From Candidatus Pelagibacter sp. TMED118 (GTDB lineage: Bacteria > Pseudomonadota > Alphaproteobacteria > Pelagibacterales > Pelagibacteraceae): a DNA stretch of 12,267 nucleotides. The notes beneath the pieces were generated by a model. That model was not told where the DNA came from. It ran no database searches and worked only from the letters and a program-made list of their open reading frames with translations. Position 1 is the stretch's first letter; the number at the start of each line of letters is the position of its first letter. The position numbers and the translations under genes were made by a program. Below, in pieces: positions 6,889 through 12,267 of this stretch. The DNA is taken from NCBI GenBank assembly GCA_002170205.2, contig NHFT02000001.1, positions 113,423 to 125,689 on the forward strand, written 5' to 3'.

Positions 6889-8052
6889 ATGGATATTCAC
6901 GAATACCAAGCAAAAAAACTACTAGCTGATTTTGGAGTTATTATTCCAAGAGGTGGAATTGCATATAGTCCAGAAAATGCTGAAAACAAAGCTAGAGAAA
7001 TTGGTGGATCCAAGTGGGTTGTTAAAGCGCAAATACATTCAGGTGCGAGAGGAAAAGCAGGAGGAATTATTTTATGTAATTCACCTTTGGAGGTTGCTCA
7101 AGCAACAGACAAACTTTTAGGAAAAAAATTAGTTACAAATCAAACAGGTCCCCAAGGTAAAATTGTAAATAGAATTTATGTTGAGGAAGCAACTGATATT
7201 AAAAAGGAATTTTATTTAGGTTTAGTATTTGATCGAAGCTCTGAAAGTATAATGGTCGTTGCATCGACAGAGGGAGGAATGAGTGTTGAGGAAATTTCAA
7301 AAGAAAAACCTGAGAGTATAATTAGATCAAAAATTGAAGTTGCAGTTGGTATGCAAAAATTTCAAGCTAGAGAGATTGCTTTTGGTCTTGGGGTGGCTCC
7401 AGAATTAATAAATAGAACTGCTGACACTATTATAGGTTGCTATAGAGCATTTAGCGAATTAGATGCAACAATGGTGGAGATCAATCCTTTAGCAGTTTCA
7501 GCTCAAGGGCAGATTTTAGCGCTTGATTGTAAAATGAGTTTTGACAACAACGCATTGTTTAGAAGAAACCAAATTTCAGAGTTAAGAGACAAAACTCAAG
7601 AGAACCCAAGCGAAGTTTATGCATCAGACAGAGGATTAAATTATGTAAGTTTAGATGGGAATATTGGTAATATAATTAATGGTGCTGGTCTAGCTATGGC
7701 ATCAATGGATATGATAAAATTAGCAGGAGGTGAGCCCGCAAACTTCTTAGACGTAGGGGGAGGAGCTACACCAGAAAAAATTGTCAAAGCATTTAAACTA
7801 ATTTCGATGGACGAAAAAGTTAAAGTTATTTTAGTAAATATATTTGCTGGAATTAATAGATGTGATTGGGTTGCAGAGGGAATTGTTCAAGCTTTAGACA
7901 AAATTGATATCAGAGTCCCACTAGTTATTAGATTGGCAGGAACAAATGTTGATAAAGGAAATAAGATTTTAAGAGATAGTAAAATTAAGTTTATAGAGGC
8001 AAGTTCCTTGGAGGATGCAGCTAACAAAGCTGTAAAAGTTTTAAAAGGATAA
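6889..8052 (+). CDS. mtkA: Malate-CoA ligase (malate thiokinase) beta subunit
   Basis: ATP-grasp and ligase subunit of an ADP-forming acyl-CoA ligase that makes malyl-CoA from malate, CoA and ATP. The 387 residues have the N-terminal MDIHEYQAK of the SucC family, KAQIHSGARGKAGG (46-59) in the ATP-grasp domain, VEINPL for Mg binding, and the ligase-domain phosphate loop NFLDVGGGA. Two blocks favour MtkA over SucC: KMSFDNNALFRR (SucC has an INFDDNALFRH-like sequence) and NIFAGINRCDWVAEGI (SucC has NIFGGIMRCDVIAEG). Position directly after malyl-CoA lyase agrees. A typical sucCD would sit near the TCA-cycle genes. If the substrate preference is broad it could also serve succinate, so enzyme assay is the real test. 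Confidence 0.87.
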   Translation: MDIHEYQAKKLLADFGVIIPRGGIAYSPENAENKAREIGGSKWVVKAQIHSGARGKAGGIILCNSPLEVAQATDKLLGKKLVTNQTGPQGKIVNRIYVEEATDIKKEFYLGLVFDRSSESIMVVASTEGGMSVEEISKEKPESIIRSKIEVAVGMQKFQAREIAFGLGVAPELINRTADTIIGCYRAFSELDATMVEINPLAVSAQGQILALDCKMSFDNNALFRRNQISELRDKTQENPSEVYASDRGLNYVSLDGNIGNIINGAGLAMASMDMIKLAGGEPANFLDVGGGATPEKIVKAFKLISMDEKVKVILVNIFAGINRCDWVAEGIVQALDKIDIRVPLVIRLAGTNVDKGNKILRDSKIKFIEASSLEDAANKAVKVLKG

Positions 8053-8054
8053 TT

Positions 8055-8942
8055 ATGGCAGTAATAATTAACAAAAGTACGAAGATTATAATTCAAGGTT
8101 TTACCGGTAAAATGGGAACGTTCCATGCCGAAGAAATGATTAAATATGGATCAAATGTTGTAGGAGGTGTAACACCTGGCAAAGGAGGAACAAAGCATTT
8201 AGATTTACCAGTTTTTAATACTGTAAAAGAAGCTGTAGACAATACAAGTGCGACCGCATCAATATTGTTTGTGCCTCCAGCTTTTGCTGCAGACTCGGCC
8301 ATGGAAGCTGCTGATGCAGGTATAAGAACATGTGTTGCAATTGTTGACGGTATTCCATCGCACGATATGATTAAAATAAAAAGATATATGCGTAGATACT
8401 CAAAATCTGAAAAAATGAGTTTAGTTGGACCGAATTGCGCCGGAATCATAAGCCCAGGAAAATCAATGTTAGGTATTATGCCTGGTCATATATATAAAGA
8501 GGGAACAGTCGGAATAATTAGTAGATCAGGTACTTTAGGTTATGAAGCTGCTCAACAATTAAAGGATTTAAACATTGGCATATCTACAAGTGTTGGAATT
8601 GGCGGAGATCCAATTAATGGTAGTTCTTTTAAGGATATAATTGGTAAATTTGAGGAGGACAAAGAGACAGATGCAATTTTAATGATAGGAGAAATTGGTG
8701 GACCACAAGAGGTTGCGGCAGGTGAGTTTGCAAAGGACAACATGAAAAAACCAGTGATAGCTTATATTGCAGGATTAACAGCTCCTAAAGGCAGAGTAAT
8801 GGGCCATGCTGGTGCTATTGTTTCAGCATATGGAGAAAGTGCGATAGAAAAAGTGGAAATATTAAGACAGTGTGGGGTTACAATTTCAAAGAACCCTTCT
8901 GTTATGGGCGAAACAGTAAAAAAAGTGCTAGATAAAAATTAA
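8055..8942 (+). CDS. mtkB: Malate-CoA ligase (malate thiokinase) alpha subunit
   Basis: CoA-binding and phosphohistidine subunit that pairs with the preceding beta subunit. The 295 residues contain the Rossmann CoA loop GFTGKMGTFH (15-24), YGSNVVGGVTPGKGG (31-45), GPNCAGIISPGKSMLGIMPGHIY (125-147, key residues N127, C128 and P134) and the flavodoxin-like second half with His251 in MGHAGAI, the residue phosphorylated in this family. The SucD form normally has TPGECKIGIMPG-type sequence where this one has SPGKSMLGIMPG, the form I recall in MtkB. A Shine-Dalgarno-like AAGGA sits five bases before the ATG and overlaps the end of mtkA. No ppc gene follows, unlike the Methylobacterium mtkA-mtkB-ppc-mclA order. 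Confidence 0.87.
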   Translation: MAVIINKSTKIIIQGFTGKMGTFHAEEMIKYGSNVVGGVTPGKGGTKHLDLPVFNTVKEAVDNTSATASILFVPPAFAADSAMEAADAGIRTCVAIVDGIPSHDMIKIKRYMRRYSKSEKMSLVGPNCAGIISPGKSMLGIMPGHIYKEGTVGIISRSGTLGYEAAQQLKDLNIGISTSVGIGGDPINGSSFKDIIGKFEEDKETDAILMIGEIGGPQEVAAGEFAKDNMKKPVIAYIAGLTAPKGRVMGHAGAIVSAYGESAIEKVEILRQCGVTISKNPSVMGETVKKVLDKN

Positions 8943-8964
8943 AATAAATCATGAAGTCTATCTC

Positions 8965-9309
8965 ATGGGCAAAGTAAAAATTATTTTAATCATACTTATA
9001 GTGTTCATTGGTTATAAGGGCTTTATTGCAATTAAAAATTTTCAAATTGGGGTCGACACAAAAGTTACTCAGTTAGAGGAAATTGCTGAAATCGAGAGAG
9101 AGGGACAGGTAATTGCATTGATAATGTATTTGGGGAGCCCTCCAGAGCTTAAAGAACATCTATATGTCGAATCTGAGGAAAAATGTAGCAAATTAAAAAC
9201 AATAGCTGAAGATAATTCAAATGCATATTATGAATGTAGCGTAGTTAATGCTATTCTTACAGGTAATAAGATTATAAGTATTGTAAAAGAAATAGAGGTA
9301 TTAGAATGA
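8965..9309 (+). CDS. Small membrane-anchored protein of unknown function
   Basis: Unrecognised 114-residue product. After MGKVK comes a hydrophobic helix (residues 6-24, rich in I, L, V, F) ending at a lysine, so a single N-terminal anchor or uncleaved signal with the rest in the periplasm is likely; no lipobox cysteine is present. The remaining 90 residues are acidic, with two cysteines (Cys74 in EEKCSKL and Cys91 in YYECSVV) that could form a disulfide. The start at 8965 is the only ATG that places the hydrophobic helix at the N-terminus; the ATG at 8951 is in another frame. The end overlaps the HIT gene by ATGA, so the two are likely coupled. Codon use is like the neighbours, so no sign of recent transfer. 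Confidence 0.75.
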   Translation: MGKVKIILIILIVFIGYKGFIAIKNFQIGVDTKVTQLEEIAEIEREGQVIALIMYLGSPPELKEHLYVESEEKCSKLKTIAEDNSNAYYECSVVNAILTGNKIISIVKEIEVLE

Positions 9310-9674
9310 ATTATGATGATAATAATATTTTTGCAAAAATTTTAAGAGAAGAAATTTCATGTAAAAAAATCTATGAAGATGATTTTGTACTCTCATTTTA
9401 CGATGTTAATCCCCAAAAAAAAATTCACGCACTTGTTATTCCTAAAGGGAAATACGTTAACTTAGACGATTTTAACAACAACGCAACAAATGAAGAAATA
9501 ACTGGCCTAATGAAGGCTATCACAACGGTAGCTAAAAAATTAAATATTTCAGATGAAAATGGAAAAGGTTATAGAGTTTTAGCAAATATTTCAGAAAATG
9601 GTGGTCAGGAAGTTCCGCATTTACACTTTCACTTATTTGGCGGAGAAAAAATAGGAAAGATGGTTACTTCATGA
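9306..9674 (+). CDS. HIT-family (HinT-like) nucleotide hydrolase
   Basis: Member of the histidine-triad superfamily, which hydrolyses nucleoside phosphoramidates such as adenylated lysine. The 122 residues carry the His-x-His-x-His triad in PHLHFHLFGG (His105, His107, His109, with His109 in the usual nucleophile-adjacent position), a preceding HALVIPK strand (41-47), NIFAKILREEIS at the start and ISENGGQEVPH before the triad. Length and the C-terminal GEKIGKM fit the bacterial HinT branch rather than Fhit or GalT. A GAGG Shine-Dalgarno sequence (9295-9298) lies seven bases before the ATG. The TGA stop overlaps the next gene by ATGA. Physiological role in bacteria is poorly defined. Confidence 0.92.
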   Translation: MNYDDNNIFAKILREEISCKKIYEDDFVLSFYDVNPQKKIHALVIPKGKYVNLDDFNNNATNEEITGLMKAITTVAKKLNISDENGKGYRVLANISENGGQEVPHLHFHLFGGEKIGKMVTS

Positions 9675-10177
9675 GAGAAATTTTTAGATACTATTTAGAA
9701 ATTAAAAATATAAATGATCTCCATGAAGTAAATATAAAAAGTCAAAATCAGATTATAAAATTAGTCGACCCTATCGACTTTAATCTGAATAAATTTTTTT
9801 ATAAACAAATTGGCAAAGAACATAGGTGGTTAGATAGACTTTCTTGGAATGATCAATCTTGGATTAATTATCTTAAAAATGAAAGCGTTCAAACTTATGT
9901 CCAAATGGAAAACAATAATTTGGTAGGTTTTTTTGAAATAATTTTTGATAATGGTTCAAAGGATACTGAAATTGCTTATTTTGGAATATTGAGAGAATTT
10001 AGAGAAAAAGGATATGGAGGCAATTTGTTATCTTACGCAATAAAATTAGGATTTAACAAAGGCTCCAAAAAAGTTTGGGTTCACACTTGTTCACTCGATC
10101 ATAAAAATGCTCTTCAAAATTATAAATCAAGAGGCATGAAAGTATTTAGAAAAGAAAAAATTAAAATTCCAGCTTAA
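9671..10177 (+). CDS. GNAT-family N-acetyltransferase
   Basis: Predicted acetyl-CoA-dependent N-acetyltransferase of unknown substrate. The 168-residue product has the GNAT core in its C-terminal half: strand LVGFFEIIF, then EIAYFGILREFREKGYGGNLLSYAIKLGF, in which REKGYGG is the Q/R-x-x-G-x-G acetyl-CoA pyrophosphate loop, and VWVHTCSLDHKNALQNYKSRGMK, the motif B region ending in a Y-x-x-x-GM step. The N-terminal 70 residues (FFYKQIGKEHRWLDRLSW) are an aromatic-rich substrate-side extension. It is translationally coupled to the HIT gene through ATGA. The stop at 10175-10177 abuts the stop of convergent lolA with no spacer. It is not RimI, judging by the N-terminal region. Confidence 0.88.
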   Translation: MREIFRYYLEIKNINDLHEVNIKSQNQIIKLVDPIDFNLNKFFYKQIGKEHRWLDRLSWNDQSWINYLKNESVQTYVQMENNNLVGFFEIIFDNGSKDTEIAYFGILREFREKGYGGNLLSYAIKLGFNKGSKKVWVHTCSLDHKNALQNYKSRGMKVFRKEKIKIPA

Positions 10178-10186
10178 TTAATTAAG
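10173..10186. repeat. 14-bp perfect palindrome over two abutting stop codons
   Basis: CTTAATTAATTAAG holds the TAA stop of the plus-strand acetyltransferase gene (10175-10177) and that of minus-strand lolA (10180-10178) back to back. It is nearly all A-T, so it is unlikely to be a strong hairpin terminator; no G-C stem or T run is seen. It marks the end of both transcripts in an extremely compact junction. Confidence 0.45.
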
Positions 10187-10732
10187 TTTCGGTAAGTTAA
10201 ATATTTTTTGTTTTATGTTTGTGTTCACTCTAAGATTATAAATATAAGTGACTGCCAAATTCTGGTACACATCTTCCGTCTGCCATCCAGTTATATTTAA
10301 TGTATCTTTTTCAAAAAAAATATTAAGATTTTTGTTATTTTCCTTTATGGATAATAAGTAATACTTATCATTTACATTTTTTAGATTTAAATTTTTTAAT
10401 TCTTTTAAAATAAAATTTTTATCTAGTAACAAGTTTAGAGGGGTGCTATCCAGGGGGTATCTATAATACTGATTATTTTTATCACTCTTAATAACCAAAG
10501 ATTTACCATTAGATACTAATATTTTATTAAATTTTAAATCATATTTGCAATAAATTTTTTTTGGATATTTTATTATACAACTTCCTTTTTCATCTTTACC
10601 ATTTATTGTTTGAGTAAAATTAAATGAAAGATTTTCAATTTTATTAAATTTGATAATAATTTTTTCCTTAATTGATGCTAAACTGTAGTTGGTATGAAAA
10701 AAAAAAATTAAAAAAAAAATAAAACTTTTCAT
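10178..10732 (-). CDS. lolA: LolA-like outer-membrane lipoprotein carrier
   Basis: Periplasmic chaperone that ferries lipoproteins from LolCDE to the outer membrane. The 184-residue product has a cleavable signal peptide: MK, a phenylalanine-rich core, and SLA-S (cleavage after Ala19 predicted). The mature part follows the LolA layout: NLSFNFTQTI, the GSCIIKYPKKIYCKY segment where the family has G-x-x-x-x-x-P-x-x-x-x-x-Y, NGKSLVIKSDKNNQYYRYPL, then PLNLLLD. Two cysteines (Cys52 and Cys62 region) could pair. The signal-peptide DNA holds two A runs of 11 and 10 bases on the plus strand (10697-10707 and 10710-10719). It starts within the ftsK stop (TAATG) and so is coupled to ftsK, an adjacency common in Alphaproteobacteria. 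Confidence 0.85.
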   Translation of the reverse strand: MKSFIFFLIFFFHTNYSLASIKEKIIIKFNKIENLSFNFTQTINGKDEKGSCIIKYPKKIYCKYDLKFNKILVSNGKSLVIKSDKNNQYYRYPLDSTPLNLLLDKNFILKELKNLNLKNVNDKYYLLSIKENNKNLNIFFEKDTLNITGWQTEDVYQNLAVTYIYNLRVNTNIKQKIFNLPKLN

Positions 10733-12267
10733 TACAAAACGTCTCTTTTACCTACATGATTTGCTCTACTCACAATTCCTTTTTCTTCCATCATATCAAT
10801 AATTCGTGCTGCTCTATTGTATCCAATTTGTAATTTTCTTTGAAGAAATGACGTTGAAGCTTTACCTTCGGACTTTACTATTTCAAGAGCCGTTTCATAT
10901 AAATCATCTTGATTTTCGTCACGATCAACTAAACCCTGAGAATCTTTCTCCTCAGAATAATGAAGTATTTCATCCACATAATCCGGTTCTGCTTGTGATC
11001 TAACAAAACTATTTACTTTTTCAATTTCCTCATCTGATACAAACGGTGCATGAATTCTAATAATTCTATTTGCTGACGACATATATAACATGTCTCCTTT
11101 CCCCAATAGTTGTTCTGCGCCCTGTTCTCCAAGAATAGTTCTGCTATCAATTTTTGAGCTTACTTGGAAAGAAATCCTTGTTGGAAAATTTGCTTTAATA
11201 GTTCCTGTAATTACATCTACACTAGGTCTTTGAGTTGCCATAATTATATGAATTCCAGATGCTCTTGCCATTTGAGATAGTTTTTGAATATAATTTTCAA
11301 TCTCTTTACCTGCAACATGCATTAGGTCTGACATTTCATCTACTACTACGATAATATACGGCATAGAAACTTTATGCTTTGAATTGTAACCATCGATATT
11401 TCTAACGCCCTCTTTGGTCATAAGTTTGTATCTATTCTCCATCTCCTTAACTACCCAACCAAGAACAGAGGTAGCTTTTTTTGCTTCGGTTATTACCGGG
11501 CATAACAAGTGAGGTATTCCCTCGTAAGTGGATAATTCCAACATCTTAGGATCTATTAAAATAAACTTACACCTATCCGGGGGATGTTTGTAAAGAAGGG
11601 ATAATATAATTGTATTTATACAAACTGATTTTCCAGAGCCAGTTGTGCCTGCTATAAGTAAATGAGGCATTGCACTTAAATCACCAACTATTGGTAATCC
11701 AGATATACTTTTTCCTAAAGCTATAGGTAATTTATATTCCTTTTTTAAAAAGTTTTGATTTGAAATTATTTCTCTTAAGTAAACGTTTTCTCTTTCCAAG
11801 TTAGGAATTTCAATTCCAACCGTGCTGCTCCCAGGAATAATAGAAATTCTTGCAGATTCAGAACTTGTATTTCTCGCTATATCTTCTGAAAGATTTATTA
11901 TTTTTGATACTTTTACACCTGCTGCCGGTTCAAATTCATTTAACGTAACCACTGGGCCATAGTTTACTTTTTTTATCTTTCCCTCTACTCCAAAGTCGAG
12001 TAAAATTTTCTCTAAATTTATAATATCCAACTTTTCATTATTATTCTGCTTTGTTTCAGTCTCTTCGGGTAAATTTAAATTATCTATTTTAGGTAATAAA
12101 AATTTTATTTTTTTATTTTCAGATATATTAACATTGTTGAATGGTAGATCCCGCTGAATTTTCTCTTTTTCTTCTAATTTATCATCATTAAAATTGTTTT
12201 CGTAGACATTATTATTATCTGGTAGAATTTTCTCGTTTATTTTACTGAACTTTACATTTTTAATAAC
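10732..12267 (-). CDS. ftsK: FtsK DNA translocase, C-terminal 511 residues (5' part outside window)
   Basis: Double-stranded DNA pump that clears the septum and activates XerCD recombination at dif. The frame is open to the right edge; a TTG at 12030 looks like a start but the upstream codons continue FtsK sequence, including FLLPKLDNL at visible residues 53-61, so no start lies in the window. Numbering from the edge: an N-, K- and E-rich linker (1-79), the alpha domain, Walker A GTTGSGKS (207-214), Walker B VVVDE (307-311), FRISFQVSSKIDSRTILGEQGAEQLL, and the winged-helix gamma domain (about 455-511) ending GYNRAARIIDMMEEKGIVSRANHVGKRDVL-type sequence, which reads KOPS. The membrane domain is missing only because the window ends. 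Gene ends at the lolA start. Confidence 0.97.
   Translation of the reverse strand, partial: VIKNVKFSKINEKILPDNNNVYENNFNDDKLEEKEKIQRDLPFNNVNISENKKIKFLLPKIDNLNLPEETETKQNNNEKLDIINLEKILLDFGVEGKIKKVNYGPVVTLNEFEPAAGVKVSKIINLSEDIARNTSSESARISIIPGSSTVGIEIPNLERENVYLREIISNQNFLKKEYKLPIALGKSISGLPIVGDLSAMPHLLIAGTTGSGKSVCINTIILSLLYKHPPDRCKFILIDPKMLELSTYEGIPHLLCPVITEAKKATSVLGWVVKEMENRYKLMTKEGVRNIDGYNSKHKVSMPYIIVVVDEMSDLMHVAGKEIENYIQKLSQMARASGIHIIMATQRPSVDVITGTIKANFPTRISFQVSSKIDSRTILGEQGAEQLLGKGDMLYMSSANRIIRIHAPFVSDEEIEKVNSFVRSQAEPDYVDEILHYSEEKDSQGLVDRDENQDDLYETALEIVKSEGKASTSFLQRKLQIGYNRAARIIDMMEEKGIVSRANHVGKRDVL

Noticed and set aside
6932..7120. 62-residue plus-strand frame inside mtkA
   Set aside because: Out of frame with conserved ATP-grasp sequence; no ribosome-binding site and no domain.
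8093..8449. 118-residue minus-strand frame inside mtkB, with similar shadows at 3510-3836, 5020-5208, 7887-8126 and 8552-8743
   Set aside because: Each is antisense to a gene with clear family motifs and has no motif or start context of its own.
8951..8977. Eight-codon leader frame before the membrane-anchored unknown
   Set aside because: Very short, no ribosome-binding site, and overlaps the real start; such frames are common by chance.
10806..11003. 65-residue plus-strand frame opposite the ftsK gamma domain
   Set aside because: The minus-strand FtsK reading is certain and the plus-strand product is not recognisable.
12028..12030. TTG as the start of ftsK
   Set aside because: The frame stays open to the window edge and the upstream codons read as FtsK linker and the conserved LP-x-LD segment, so the gene is cut by the window, not started here.

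Overview
The window is a gene-dense, strongly AT-rich stretch of bacterial chromosome with no rRNA, tRNA, mobile element or CRISPR array that I can see. The gene content and order point to an Alphaproteobacterium: hslVU divergent from hisB-hisH-hisA-hisF-hisE, separate HisE, monofunctional HisB, and lolA directly after ftsK. Low GC, tiny spacers, one-base and four-base gene overlaps and weak Shine-Dalgarno sequences suggest a streamlined marine lineage such as SAR11 or a relative (HIMB59/AEGEAN-169-like). That placement is inference; no marker gene here settles the genus.

Layout from left to right. (1) 2-924, plus strand: the tail of an Smr-domain gene overlapping an unrecognised, possibly GNAT-fold gene. 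(2) 914-2796, minus strand: hslV-hslU, the HslVU protease, read from a divergent control region at 2797-2885 that carries a good heat-shock (sigma-32 type) promoter match and two dyads. (3) 2886-5862, plus strand: hisBHAFE, five histidine-biosynthesis genes packed end to end. (4) 5949-8942, plus strand: malyl-CoA lyase followed by the two subunits of a succinyl-CoA-synthetase-type ligase whose sequence fits malate-CoA ligase (MtkAB) rather than SucCD. (5) 8965-10177, plus strand: a small membrane-anchored unknown, a HIT-family hydrolase and a GNAT acetyltransferase in overlapping frames. (6) 10178-12267, minus strand: ftsK (5' part outside the window) followed by lolA.

Functionally, the his genes cover PR-ATP hydrolysis, the ProFAR isomerase step, IGP synthase and IGP dehydratase; hisG, hisI, hisD and hisC must lie elsewhere. 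The mcl-mtkA-mtkB trio makes or consumes malyl-CoA: malate + CoA + ATP to malyl-CoA, then cleavage to acetyl-CoA + glyoxylate. This is the C4-splitting half of the serine cycle and gives a route between malate and glyoxylate/acetyl-CoA independent of malate synthase. A dyad with T-N11-A spacing in its leader looks like a LysR-type regulator site, which is notable because the LysR-type regulator QscR controls these genes in Methylobacterium.

Most interesting points: the sigma-32-like promoter that would make hslV mRNA leaderless; the perfect 10-bp inverted repeat over it; the 25-bp dyad before hisB; and the malyl-CoA operon with its putative LysR box. I found no clearly new multi-gene system; two small lineage-type unknowns (325-924 and 8965-9309) are the genes without assigned function.
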